From: Pseudoalteromonas rubra
Lineage (GTDB): Bacteria; Pseudomonadota; Gammaproteobacteria; Enterobacterales; Alteromonadaceae
NCBI RefSeq assembly: GCF_000967655.1
Contig: NZ_JXYA01000027.1
Coordinates: 62,001-126,000, forward strand
Direction: 5' to 3'
Length of the DNA stretch: 64,000 nucleotides
The position numbers were made by a program, and so were the translations under genes. Shown piece by piece: positions 44,661 through 53,705 of the stretch (position 1 is the first letter of the stretch; each line of letters begins with the position of its first letter). The notes beneath the pieces are model-generated. The model worked only from the letters and a program-made list of their open reading frames with translations. It had not been told where the DNA came from and did no database searches.

Positions 44661-46157
44661 TTATAGCTTAATGCTCATGCCATCGCTGAGCGAATAGAAA
44701 TAGGCCCGGGTTGCAGGCAATATGCCCATCAAAGTGCCGGCCGCCATAATAACCCCGATCAGCATGAGTTCATAGTGACTGAGCAGTGAAATGCTCAGGC
44801 TGATCCCAAACTGACTTTGCAGTGTGCCCTGTGCCAGCGCTATCAGGGCGTAAAACAGGGCAATACCCAGTGCGCAACCCGCTGCCGTAATTAATATGGC
44901 TTCGCTGCTCATCAGGGTAAAAATATGCCGAGGCCGCGCGCCCACAGAGCGCAAAATGGCCAGTTCTCGGCGGCGCTGGTTGAGGGTTGCCAGTAAGGTG
45001 GTGAGCATACCCAGCAGACTGATCAGCACGACGACACCTGAAAACAGTAACAGGATCTTCTCTACCAGGCCCAGCATGCGCCACAGCTCCCTGAGCGTAA
45101 CGCCGGGCATGATGGCCAGCAGGGGTTCTGCTTTGTAATTGTTGATATTACGGCGAGTTTGCAGGGTATACAGAGGTGAATCCAGACCCATCAAAAATGC
45201 GGTGATCTGTTTTGGCTCGCCGATCAGATCGCCATGCAAATGTGCGGGTGCAGGCACGGTAACTGCGACGGTGTCGGGCTTGTCATGACCGTGGTCATGC
45301 TCATCTGAATGGTCGTGGTCATGACTGTGGTTATGTCCATGTTCATCTGCATGGTCGTGGTCATGGCCATCATTGTGCTTGTGTTCATTCGCATGCTCGT
45401 GGTCATGACTGTCATTATGTCCATGTTCATCTGTATGGTTTTGATCATGCTCGTCAGTATCACTGTGACTGTGTGCGGCCGACTGTTTTGGCTTACCTAT
45501 CATCCGGGACGCCGATTTAGGCTGGCTATGCATGGCCTCGATGGCTGCCAGTGGCACATGCACGGTTTTATCCACCGGCGTGCCGGTAGGCGCCAGGATC
45601 CCCACTATGGTCATCGGATTATCGTCGTGATGGTGAAAGCTGGTATTGCCCATGCCGTGTGAGATCACAATTTGCTGGCCAAGCTGGTAATGCATTTTAC
45701 TGGCAACCTCGCTGCCCAGTACCACTTCTTGTGCATTAACAAACGCGCGGCCGGCGGCAAAGGCCAGGTTTTGCTTTTTGCCATAGCGAAAGTGTTCAAA
45801 GTAAGCGCTGTCGGTGCCCAGTACTGCGTGGCCTTTATGGCTGTCGCCTAAGCTGATGGGAATGGCCCAGCTTACACCGCGCTGCGACTTGATATCCTGA
45901 TAGCTGTCCCAGCTGACGCTGTTGTTGGCATGACCGATGCGAAATACGCTGGACAGCAAAAGCTGAATATCTCCGCTGCGTGCACCGACGATCAGATCGG
46001 TGCCCGACACGGTATTGCTGAAACTGCTTTTGGCTTCCTGACGCACTCGCTCAATGGTCAGCAGCAGCATCACACTGATGGCTATGGTAAACAAGGTCAG
46101 CAGCACACTGGCCTTGCGATTGAACATACTTTTGGTTGCTAAGGTGATTAACTGCAT
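44661..46157 (-). CDS. FtsX/MacB-like ABC permease with histidine-rich repeat loop
   Basis: 498 residues. Four membrane helices: one at ~17-37 and three at the C-terminus (~370-490, including LLLFSGVVVLISLLGMLTTL). A large periplasmic domain lies between (MacB_PCD type; NTVSGTDLIVGARSGDIQLL). Inside it, about residues 225-294, is a run rich in His, Asp and Glu built of ~14-residue units. It is the membrane partner of the following ATPase (10 bp overlap). Such type VII ABC systems move lipoproteins or peptides or transmit mechanical force. The His run suggests zinc, nickel or copper binding. Confidence 0.88.
   Translation of the reverse strand: MQLITLATKSMFNRKASVLLTLFTIAISVMLLLTIERVRQEAKSSFSNTVSGTDLIVGARSGDIQLLLSSVFRIGHANNSVSWDSYQDIKSQRGVSWAIPISLGDSHKGHAVLGTDSAYFEHFRYGKKQNLAFAAGRAFVNAQEVVLGSEVASKMHYQLGQQIVISHGMGNTSFHHHDDNPMTIVGILAPTGTPVDKTVHVPLAAIEAMHSQPKSASRMIGKPKQSAAHSHSDTDEHDQNHTDEHGHNDSHDHEHANEHKHNDGHDHDHADEHGHNHSHDHDHSDEHDHGHDKPDTVAVTVPAPAHLHGDLIGEPKQITAFLMGLDSPLYTLQTRRNINNYKAEPLLAIMPGVTLRELWRMLGLVEKILLLFSGVVVLISLLGMLTTLLATLNQRRRELAILRSVGARPRHIFTLMSSEAILITAAGCALGIALFYALIALAQGTLQSQFGISLSISLLSHYELMLIGVIMAAGTLMGILPATRAYFYSLSDGMSIKL
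45275..45480 (-). repeat. Histidine-rich in-gene tandem repeats (~42 bp units)
   Basis: Three and a half units of about 14 residues: DEHGHNDSHDHEHA, NEHKHNDGHDHDHA, DEHGHNHSHDHDHS, then DEHDHGHD. A His-Asp/Glu-rich lead-in precedes them. The unit number may vary between strains by slippage. Confidence 0.85.
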
Positions 46158-46840
46158 TGAACCACCTCGTTAATGTCGCTCAGGCTCAGATATTTATCAA
46201 ACATAGCGGCCAGGCTGCTGTCATGGCTGACGAATAAAATGGTTGCGCCATATTGGCTGGCTTCTTTGAACAACAGCTCGATAAAGGCGTTACGGTTATC
46301 GGCATCCAGTGCGGAGGTTGGTTCATCGGCAATGATAAGCTCCGGTTGACCAATAAAGGCGCGTGCTGCGGCAACCCGCTGTTGCTGACCAATACTCAGC
46401 TGGGCCACGGAGCGGGCCATAATGCTGGGATCCAGACCGAGTTGCTGTAACAACTGCTCGCCCTGCTGGGTCAGTGTATTACCTGATGCCTTGACGCGCT
46501 CGGTGCGGCTGCGGGAAAAATGACAACCCAGCGTGACGTTTTCTATCGGGCTGAGGTAGGGCAGCAAGTTAAAGTTCTGAAATATAGTACCAATGTGATC
46601 GGCCCGAAACTTGTCTCTGGCGGCGTCACTGAGCTGAGCCAGATCCTTACCCAGCAAGCGTATACTGCCAGACTCGGGTTTGTTAACGCCGCTCAAAAGC
46701 CCCAGCAGGGTTGATTTACCACTGCCGCTCGGGCCATGTAAAAATACCCGCTCACCGGCGGCGACTTCAAGTTTGGGTATGTTGAGTGTGGCGTCTGTCT
46801 GGCCTGGCCAGCGAAATATCAGGTCATTAATTTCTAGCAT
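46148..46840 (-). CDS. ABC transporter ATP-binding protein (LolD/MacB type)
   Basis: 230 residues, complete ATPase: Walker A HGPSGSGKSTLLGLL, Q-loop GTIFQNFNLLPYLSPIENV, signature QLSIGQQQRVAAARAF, Walker B LIIADEPTSALD, H-loop ILFVSHD. The LPYLSP Q-loop region and the length put it in the LolD/MacB/FtsE group that drives FtsX-like permeases. It is the first gene of the operon with the His-rich permease and DUF3299. The substrate is unknown. Confidence 0.93.
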   Translation of the reverse strand: MLEINDLIFRWPGQTDATLNIPKLEVAAGERVFLHGPSGSGKSTLLGLLSGVNKPESGSIRLLGKDLAQLSDAARDKFRADHIGTIFQNFNLLPYLSPIENVTLGCHFSRSRTERVKASGNTLTQQGEQLLQQLGLDPSIMARSVAQLSIGQQQRVAAARAFIGQPELIIADEPTSALDADNRNAFIELLFKEASQYGATILFVSHDSSLAAMFDKYLSLSDINEVVQCS

Positions 46841-47035
46841 AGTCTCACATCAATGGCGGATCACGCCTGCATCATAAAATACTTGTGCCCCAAGCTAAAC
46901 CTGCCTGCGGCATATTGCCGAACAGTGCGGTAAAGCAATTGTGATTTAACGGCTGCTCGACTATCATACACCGCTCTAACCCCCTCTGTATTTTGCGTCC
47001 TTTAGCAAGACGCAGCCGTTCTCTATGGAGATACA

Positions 47036-48139
47036 ATGAGTAGCTACAAAGTTCTAGACGTCAATGACGATCTACCCATTCGCACCAAAGGTGCTGTGCA
47101 CAGTGGTAAAGTACGTTCAGTTTATTGGTTAACCGATCAGGACAGCGCCCGCTTAATTGAAGAAAAAGGCTATGATGTTCCCACCGGAACTGAGTTGGCG
47201 ATCATGGTGATCTCGGATCGCATCTCGGCCTTCGACTGCATCTGGCAGGGCGAAAATGGCCTCAATGGTGTGCCGGGTAAAGGTATCGCACTGAACAGTG
47301 TTGCCGCCCATTGGTTTAAGTTGTTCGATGAAGCCGGTCTGGCTGGTAACCACATCGTGGATATTCCACATCCTTATGTCTGGATTGTGCGTAAAGCCAG
47401 CACAGTGCGCGTCGAAGCCATTGCCCGTCAGTATATCACCGGCAGCATGTGGCGCGATTACAGTAAAGGCGTACGCGAGTTCTGCGGGATCAATCTGCCA
47501 GAAGGTCTGAGTGCCCATCAGAAGCTGGATGAGGTTTTGATCACCCCGTCAACCAAAGGGATCATTCGTGGCTTGCCAGATGTGCCAGAAGTCGATGATG
47601 TGAACATCACCCGTCGCAATATCACGGATAATTTGGATGCATTTAATTTTAAATCCGAAACCGATGTCGCACTGTATGAAAAGCTATTGAGCGAAGGTTT
47701 TGCTTTGATTTCTAAAGAGCTGGCGCAGCTGGATCAGATCTTTGTTGATACCAAGTTCGAATTTGGTTATGTCGAAGACAAAGATGGCACAGAGCGTTTG
47801 ATCTACATTGATGAAGTGGGTACACCTGATTCATCACGGATCTGGGATGGCCCGGCCTACCGTGACGGCAAAATCGTTGAGAACTCAAAAGAAGGTTTCC
47901 GCCAGCTGTTGATCAACAATGTGCCCGACAGCGACGTATTGCTGAACAAAGACCGCATGAGTGAGCGCGAGCAGCTGGCTGCCAGCTACAAATTGCCAGA
48001 GTCGGTGATGATGTCGGTGTCTGACACTTATGTCGGCATTGCCAGTAAAATCGTCGGCAAGCAGCTTACTATTCCACAAAGCCCGCGCGACGAGGTGATT
48101 GCCGTGCTGGATAAAGAATATGGCCTGATAGACGCCTGA
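47036..48139 (+). CDS. purC: Phosphoribosylaminoimidazole-succinocarboxamide synthase, long form
   Basis: Purine biosynthesis enzyme joining CAIR and aspartate with ATP. Family motifs are [15 protein letters not shown] (nucleotide-binding strand), [33 protein letters not shown], and the metal site [15 protein letters not shown] (EVLTPDSSRFW in other families). The 367-residue length is the longer form found in Alteromonadales and fungi, compared with ~237 in E. coli. The ATG is preceded by GGAGATACA. It stands alone with its own terminator. Confidence 0.95.
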   Translation: MSSYKVLDVNDDLPIRTKGAVHSGKVRSVYWLTDQDSARLIEEKGYDVPTGTELAIMVISDRISAFDCIWQGENGLNGVPGKGIALNSVAAHWFKLFDEAGLAGNHIVDIPHPYVWIVRKASTVRVEAIARQYITGSMWRDYSKGVREFCGINLPEGLSAHQKLDEVLITPSTKGIIRGLPDVPEVDDVNITRRNITDNLDAFNFKSETDVALYEKLLSEGFALISKELAQLDQIFVDTKFEFGYVEDKDGTERLIYIDEVGTPDSSRIWDGPAYRDGKIVENSKEGFRQLLINNVPDSDVLLNKDRMSEREQLAASYKLPESVMMSVSDTYVGIASKIVGKQLTIPQSPRDEVIAVLDKEYGLIDA

Positions 48140-48158
48140 GTGGCGCTATCTGAGTAAC

Positions 48159-48183
48159 AAAAGCGGCAGATTGCCGCTTTTTT
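48159..48183 (+). terminator. Terminator of purC
   Basis: AAAAGCGGCA pairs with TGCCGCTTTT around GAT, followed by further T residues; 20 bp after the stop. Confidence 0.9.
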
Positions 48184-48339
48184 GTTGTCTTGAATAATAT
48201 TGTGGTGGAGTCATTTGTGGTTAGTCCTTGCTTTTCTTTTCAGCGTCACTTTTACTTAAGGGTATGCATTTGGCTCAGGCAAATATCCATGAACGTCAGC
48301 GGGCATAACCCGGTAAGGACAGCACCAGGGCGTCTGAAC

Positions 48340-49035
48340 ATGATCAGGCGAGCTGCGGGCTGTGCGTGGGTCACGTTTGGTTGGGCTTTACTGGCTTTGA
48401 CCGTGATCGCTATGACCGGCCCAGCATTTGGTGCCGATACTGGATCCGGTAACGGATCCGGTAACGGGTACACCCTTCAATTGCGCGACCAGCATGGTGC
48501 TCCATTGCCCGATGTCGTGGTTGAGGTCGTTGCGCCAGTGTATACCGGCTCGGTGCAACAGGTGGCCGTGATGGATCAGGTTGCTAAACAGTTCCAGCCC
48601 AAATTACTCACCATTATGCAGGGCCAGGCGGTGAGCTTTCCCAATAGCGATGATATTCGCCATCATGTGTATTCCTTCTCAGACACTAAGCGCTTTGAGC
48701 TAAAACTATATGCTGGTACGCCCATTCAACCGATACGATTTGAACAACCCGGCGTGGTTGTTCTAGGATGTAATATTCACGATTCAATGGTGGGTTATAT
48801 CTATGTTTCTAAATCAAAAGATGTACTTATCAGCGATCAGCAGGGCGCAGTAAAGGTCCCCGCTTACGCAGAGCAAGTGGCCATCTGGCATGCACAACAA
48901 ACACAGGAAATCGACACGCGCAGGATAGTGACGGTGACACAATTACAACAATCCGGGTCTGTTATTGTAGAGACACAGACACCGGCACCCAGAAACACAT
49001 TCTCGGAGATGTTTAAGGAGCATCATGGGCACTAG
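48340..49035 (+). CDS. Periplasmic cupredoxin-like (methylamine-utilisation-type) protein
   Basis: About 231 residues if started at 48340; ATG 48289 or further upstream is possible because no ribosome site is clear. Signal peptide ending PAFGA. The copper-type ligands of a plastocyanin-like fold are visible: His in DDIRHHVYSF, then Cys-x2-His-x2... Met in LGCNIHDSMVGYIYV. The domain covers ~60-165, with a short C-terminal extension. It is the first gene of an apparent operon with a GGDEF-EAL protein (11 bp overlap), a DUF3034 protein and a truncated haemoglobin. A redox or copper-sensing role is inferred. Confidence 0.82.
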   Translation: MIRRAAGCAWVTFGWALLALTVIAMTGPAFGADTGSGNGSGNGYTLQLRDQHGAPLPDVVVEVVAPVYTGSVQQVAVMDQVAKQFQPKLLTIMQGQAVSFPNSDDIRHHVYSFSDTKRFELKLYAGTPIQPIRFEQPGVVVLGCNIHDSMVGYIYVSKSKDVLISDQQGAVKVPAYAEQVAIWHAQQTQEIDTRRIVTVTQLQQSGSVIVETQTPAPRNTFSEMFKEHHGH

Positions 49036-51340
49036 TTTTAAAAATCGCATTATCGCACTGTGCGTTGGCTTGGTGTTACTGACCGCCGTGGCCAGCTTAG
49101 TGAGCTTCTGGTGGTCTACCAGCCAGTTCAACGAGCGCAAGGTACAGCAGGATATTCAGACGGCGCAAAATGTTTATCAGCAATATCTCAGCGCCAAAGA
49201 GCGCCTGCTGGTCACCGCCGCCACAGTACTGACCCAGGATTTTGGCTTTAAGCAGGCCGTTGCCACCCGGGATGCCCCGACCATAGAAAGTGTGCTGTTT
49301 AATCACAGTCAGCGTATTGACGCCGATCTGATGCTGTTGCTCGACGTGCGCGGTCAGCTGATCTCCGCCAATCAGGCCGAAATCGAGTTGGCCGAAGACT
49401 TGCGCCCGCTGCTCAGGGAGCTACTTAACCACACCGAGCAATCGGCCTTTGTCAGTCTCGACAAGCAGCTCTATCAGGCCATTATTTTGCCGGTGAAGGC
49501 ACCGAGGACCATTGCCTTTACGATTGTCGGGTTTGCCGTTGATAAAGAGGTTGCCGGGCAGCTGCGTGAGCTGACTGGCATGGAAATGAGTTTTATCGGT
49601 CATGGTGAGCAGATCAAGGCCAGTTCGTTAAGTTTACCTGAGTCTCAGGACTTGTTCGCTTATCTGCACGAACAAAAAATCACCCGCTGGCTGAGTGAAT
49701 TCCCTGTTTACATCAATGCTGAAGTGGCGCTACCTGCGCTCAACTCTTCACCAGTAAGCCTGGTGCTGAGCGCCGATATGACCAAAGACTATCAGGAATT
49801 TGATCAGCTGGTGCTGAGCATTATTTTGACGTCGTGCGTGACTATGTTGTTTGGCTTTGTGGCCAGTGGCTTTTTGGCCCGTAACCTGGCAACGCCCTTG
49901 CAACAGCTCACTGTGATGGCACGCCGTTTTGCGCTGGGTGATTACGAGGCAACGGTACATGAGTCTCGTCCCACCAAAGAGATCTGCCAGCTGGTGGATG
50001 CCTTTCATGAAATGGGCGACGATATTCAGGCACGGGAAAAGCAAATTCGTTATCAGGCCAGTCACGACGGTCTGACCCGCTTTTATAACCGGGCAGCCGC
50101 TATGGAGAAACTGACTCAGCTGCTGCAAGATGGCCGGGTGTATTACCTGCTGGTGGTCGATATTAAAGGGCTCAGGCACATAAACGATAAACTGGGGCCG
50201 CGCGTGGGGGACAGCTGTATTCAGGCTGTTGCACAGCGTATTGAACAAACTGGCGCCGATTTTGACGGACTGAATGCTCGCCTGGGTGGCGATGAGTTTT
50301 TAACTGTGCTGGCGGCCAAAGAAGACAGCTCAATGGAGGGCTGCGTTGCGGGCTTTTTGAGTGCCCTAAACCTGCCCTATCAAGTGCAAAACCTGGAGAT
50401 CACCCTGCGTTTTAGCGTTGGGGTGGTGCATTACCCTGAGCAGGCTGAGGATCCGGAAGATCTGGTGCGCCGGGCGCTGATCGCGGCCGACAATGCGGCG
50501 CAACAGGGCAGTAATGCCGTGTACTTCTATCAAACCGGTGAAGACGAAGCCTACCTGGAGCGTTTGCTGATCATTGATGAACTTAAAGCCGCGCTACAAA
50601 GCGACGATGGCCAGCTGTTTATGACCTATCAGCCTAAACTGAATATGCATAGTCAGCAAGTGGATAAGGTTGAATCACTGATCCGCTGGCAGCGGCGCAA
50701 TGGTGAGTGGGTATCGCCCGAATTCTTTATTGATCTGGCAGAGCAGTCAGGCCTGATTGTTGAGCTGACTCAGTGGGTGCTCAAAACAGTGGTGGCACAG
50801 GTGGCCAACTGGGTCGAGCAGGGGATCACCATGAAAGCGGCCATTAATGTGTCGGCCCAGGACATTGCCGACCCCGACTTTGTGCCACACCTTGAAGCCA
50901 TGCTGGATCGCTACCAGATATCGCCGTCACTGATCACCATAGAGCTGACCGAGAGAGATATGATTGAAAATGAAGAAAAAGGCATCGCGGCGCTGAAAGT
51001 GCTCAAAGAAATCGGTGTGCATATCTCGCTGGACGATTACGGGGTCGGGCAAACCTCACTGGGCCGCTTAAAAATGCTGCCCATTGATGAACTTAAGCTG
51101 GATAAAGTGTTTATTCTCAAACTGGCTGAAACCCATCAGGATCAGTGTATTGTGCGCTCCACCATCAGTCTGGGACATCAACTTGGCTTCTCTGTAGTTG
51201 CTGAAGGGGTAGAAGATAAAGCCTCTTTGGAGCTGCTTAAAGAAATGGGCTGTGATTACGCTCAGGGCTATTACTTGAGTAAGCCGTTGAAGGCGGAGTT
51301 ATTGACGCAATGGCTTGGGCAGTATCATGAAGCGGGCTAA
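49025..51340 (+). CDS. Membrane-bound diguanylate cyclase / c-di-GMP phosphodiesterase (GGDEF-EAL)
   Basis: 771 residues. TM1 ~9-30, a periplasmic sensor domain (~35-255), TM2 ~258-282, HAMP, GGDEF (~340-500) and EAL (~515-765). The GGDEF active site is intact (NARLGGDEFLTVLA), but the usual inhibitory-site RxxD just before it is absent (DFDG). The EAL domain starts VESLIRW (Ser in place of Ala) and keeps ITIELTERDM and SLDDYGVGQTSLGRLKMLPI, so it may be active. Its position between a cupredoxin and an outer-membrane protein suggests that the periplasmic signal involves copper or redox state (inference). Confidence 0.93.
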   Translation: MGTSFKNRIIALCVGLVLLTAVASLVSFWWSTSQFNERKVQQDIQTAQNVYQQYLSAKERLLVTAATVLTQDFGFKQAVATRDAPTIESVLFNHSQRIDADLMLLLDVRGQLISANQAEIELAEDLRPLLRELLNHTEQSAFVSLDKQLYQAIILPVKAPRTIAFTIVGFAVDKEVAGQLRELTGMEMSFIGHGEQIKASSLSLPESQDLFAYLHEQKITRWLSEFPVYINAEVALPALNSSPVSLVLSADMTKDYQEFDQLVLSIILTSCVTMLFGFVASGFLARNLATPLQQLTVMARRFALGDYEATVHESRPTKEICQLVDAFHEMGDDIQAREKQIRYQASHDGLTRFYNRAAAMEKLTQLLQDGRVYYLLVVDIKGLRHINDKLGPRVGDSCIQAVAQRIEQTGADFDGLNARLGGDEFLTVLAAKEDSSMEGCVAGFLSALNLPYQVQNLEITLRFSVGVVHYPEQAEDPEDLVRRALIAADNAAQQGSNAVYFYQTGEDEAYLERLLIIDELKAALQSDDGQLFMTYQPKLNMHSQQVDKVESLIRWQRRNGEWVSPEFFIDLAEQSGLIVELTQWVLKTVVAQVANWVEQGITMKAAINVSAQDIADPDFVPHLEAMLDRYQISPSLITIELTERDMIENEEKGIAALKVLKEIGVHISLDDYGVGQTSLGRLKMLPIDELKLDKVFILKLAETHQDQCIVRSTISLGHQLGFSVVAEGVEDKASLELLKEMGCDYAQGYYLSKPLKAELLTQWLGQYHEAG

Positions 51341-52169
51341 CTTGTGCAGGTTTGTTTTGGCCTGCTGTGCGCTAGGTATCAGTACGCCAGGCATTGCCGG
51401 ATCAGGTAAGTTACTGGCCACTCCTGGCGTGTCTCAGGTCGAAGGGAGCGCAGGGGGGGGCATCGTGCCCTGGGCACAACTGGCAGGTTATGCCAGCGAA
51501 GAGCAGTGGAGCCTCGGCGGCTTTTGCAGCCGCGCCAGCGTCGATGATTATCGCCTTGATGTGTGTGGTATTCAGGCCAACCTGTTTGACCGTGTTGAGC
51601 TCAGTTATGCCGAGCAAAGCTTTGCCGTACCGGCACTCAATACCGATATAGAACAGTCGGTCAGCGGCGTTAAAGTGCGCCTGTATGGGGATATTGTTTA
51701 CAGCACCTGGCCGCAGTTGAGTTTGGGTATGCAGCATAAATCACTCAAAGACGATGCCGTTGCCGCTTTGCTGGGCGCTGAGGATGACAGCGGCACCGAT
51801 ATCTATCTGGCTGCCAGCAAGCTGCACTTGGGGGCACTGGGTGGCTTTAACACATTTTGGAATATCACCGCGCGCCATACCGAGGCCAATCAACTTGGTC
51901 TGCTGGGCTATGGTGGCCAGCAGGGCAGCGAACGTATTTATCTCGAAGCCAGTACGGCTATTTTTCTCAGTCAAAACCTGGCGCTGGGCTACGAGTACCG
52001 TGAAAAACCCGACAACCTGGGACTTGGCGAGCAACAGTGGCAGGATGTGTTTGTCGCCTGGTTTATCAATAAGCAGATCAATATTACCGCGGCCTGGCTG
52101 GATTTGGGCAGCATTGCCGGTCAGTCGGACCAAACCGGCTGGTATGTGTCTGTCACAGGCTATTTTTAA
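51327..52169 (+). CDS. DUF3034 outer-membrane beta-barrel-like protein
   Basis: 280 residues from the ATG at 51327 (51315 is also possible). Signal peptide ~1-24 (ending GIAG-S). The mature start GKLLATPGVSQVEGSAGGGI then VPWAQLAGY, and DDYRLDVCGIQANLFDRVEL then SYAEQSFAVP, match DUF3034. Alternating strands continue to a terminal aromatic (WYVSVTGYF), the hallmark of an outer-membrane barrel. It overlaps the end of the GGDEF-EAL gene. The role is unknown. Confidence 0.82.
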   Translation: MKRANLCRFVLACCALGISTPGIAGSGKLLATPGVSQVEGSAGGGIVPWAQLAGYASEEQWSLGGFCSRASVDDYRLDVCGIQANLFDRVELSYAEQSFAVPALNTDIEQSVSGVKVRLYGDIVYSTWPQLSLGMQHKSLKDDAVAALLGAEDDSGTDIYLAASKLHLGALGGFNTFWNITARHTEANQLGLLGYGGQQGSERIYLEASTAIFLSQNLALGYEYREKPDNLGLGEQQWQDVFVAWFINKQINITAAWLDLGSIAGQSDQTGWYVSVTGYF

Positions 52170-52178
52170 GGAAGCGCT

Positions 52179-52631
52179 GTGGTGAAGAAACTAACACGCA
52201 ATGCCAGTCGTGTGCTGTATGGCCTGATTTTACTGTTGGCCAGCGTCGGATTAAGTGGCTGTCAGTCTGCCAGCCAGCCCACTTTGTATCAACAAATTGG
52301 TGGCGAGGCTGGGCTGGAAAGTCTGGTGGATTTATTTATTGACCAGATAGGACGTGATAAAGTCATTTTACCCTATTTTGCCAAAGCCAATGTAAGTCAC
52401 TTCCGCCAGGGCTTTATCACGCACTTGTGCGACACCCTGGACGGCCCTTGCGACTATCAGGGCGACTCTATGGTACAGATCCACACCGGTATGCAGATCA
52501 CCGAAGCCGACTTTAACCGTGTGGTTGAGCTGCTGATCAACGCCATGACCGAAGCGGGTATTGCCCACACCACGCAAAACCAGATCCTGGCCAGGCTGGC
52601 ACCATTGCGTGGTGAGGTGATTAAGATCTGA
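52179..52631 (+). CDS. Lipoprotein-type truncated haemoglobin (group 1)
   Basis: 150 residues. The signal ends in a lipobox (LSGC, ~29), unusual for a globin. The globin part begins TLYQQIGGEAGLESLVDLFI, has PYFAKANVSHFRQGFITHLC, and the proximal-His region MVQIHTGMQITEADFNRVVE. Group 1 (trHbN) globins bind O2 or NO. It is the last gene of the cupredoxin operon, 9 bp after the DUF3034 gene. Being lipid-anchored next to a cupredoxin suggests a periplasmic haem/NO/redox function (inference). Confidence 0.88.
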   Translation: MVKKLTRNASRVLYGLILLLASVGLSGCQSASQPTLYQQIGGEAGLESLVDLFIDQIGRDKVILPYFAKANVSHFRQGFITHLCDTLDGPCDYQGDSMVQIHTGMQITEADFNRVVELLINAMTEAGIAHTTQNQILARLAPLRGEVIKI

Positions 52632-52660
52632 TTATTCGAACGCTAACGAATAATCTGGCT
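52630..52660 (+). terminator. Terminator of the globin operon
   Basis: GATTATTCG pairs with CGAATAATC around AACGCTAA, followed closely by CTTTTT. It overlaps the last codons of the convergent FkbM gene. Confidence 0.75.
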
Positions 52661-53441
52661 TTTTAGGGTTATTTGGAAAGTCTAGCCCTGCAACCGGATA
52701 GGAGTGAGTTGAAGGTCGTGCGTCCGGCATCAGGGTTTTATTGATAAAAGTGATTTCTACGGTTTCGGGAAAGTCGATGGTATCGACATATCTGCCATAG
52801 TTGTTGCCGTGAATATGCACAATATGAAAGCGCTCAGACATCGCTGCAATAAACTGGTTGAAGTGCTCTGTGTGCGTATCCAGATGATGAAACTCGGCAG
52901 CAACCACATTGATGCGGTCGGCATGCTTGCACAGGTCATCAATCACCTGATATTCCGCGCCTTCAATATCCATTTTCAGGAAAACCGTGTCTTCCGGCGT
53001 CCCGCAATGTTGCTGAATGAGCTCATCCAGGCTGATATCCAGCTGGCCTGAAGTCTTGCTAACACGGCGTTGCAAATGGCTGTTTTTACCTCGGAAGAAG
53101 CTGTAAAAGAACACGCAGTTTAACAAACGCGTCCAGTATTTTTGGCGTTTATCATGGCGAAACAGCAAGGTGTTGAGCAAAGACTTGATGCTATTTTGCA
53201 GGGTTTTACGAACAATAAAGCCAAGTCCGACGGTATAGTCTACCCCCACCACCCGGCAATCCGGGTTGAATGCCTGAAACTCTTTATCAAATCGCCAGTC
53301 ATCATTGATACCTAATGAGAGTAAAACCTGACTATTTTTAATATGTGATTGGGGAATAATATACCCACCGTCGAATTTATTCCCCATACGGATCAGGTCG
53401 GGGCAGTGATGAGGGCGAAGCGCGCGCTTGTTGATTGACAT
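52632..53441 (-). CDS. FkbM-family methyltransferase
   Basis: 269 residues, SAM-dependent Rossmann fold. Motifs: MGNKFDGGYIIP near the N-terminus, LLSLGINDDWRFDKEFQ (SAM loop, atypical), and the diagnostic DTVFLKMDIEGAEYQVIDDL of Methyltransf_21. These enzymes methylate sugars or small molecules. It lies at the edge of a small surface-glycan-like group (GT25, GT9), so a sugar substrate is likely but unproven. No operon partner is within 1 kb on its strand. Confidence 0.85.
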   Translation of the reverse strand: MSINKRALRPHHCPDLIRMGNKFDGGYIIPQSHIKNSQVLLSLGINDDWRFDKEFQAFNPDCRVVGVDYTVGLGFIVRKTLQNSIKSLLNTLLFRHDKRQKYWTRLLNCVFFYSFFRGKNSHLQRRVSKTSGQLDISLDELIQQHCGTPEDTVFLKMDIEGAEYQVIDDLCKHADRINVVAAEFHHLDTHTEHFNQFIAAMSERFHIVHIHGNNYGRYVDTIDFPETVEITFINKTLMPDARPSTHSYPVAGLDFPNNPKKPDYSLAFE

Positions 53442-53705
53442 GTATGTGTTTCAGCCATTTCCTTGAATGTAGCCAGATAATAACGTTGCTCAATCTTGAT
53501 TACAAGCGTTGGCCTGCCTACAGGTTTTCTTGTTTGTATTTCAAATTTTGTTGACAAATTTCATCAATGAGAACATTAAGTTTTTACGATTGGTAATATT
53601 GTTGTGAATTATTTTAATTAAAATATTAATAAAGTGGTTTCAGTTTGTTTTTTTTGTGTTTTTGGTGTTATTTTTTTTGTGCTTTATACAGAAAAGGAAA
53701 TAGAC

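Noticed and set aside
45309-45662. Plus-strand frame rich in Val and Met
   Set aside because: It is the antisense of the His/Asp repeat codons in the ABC permease.
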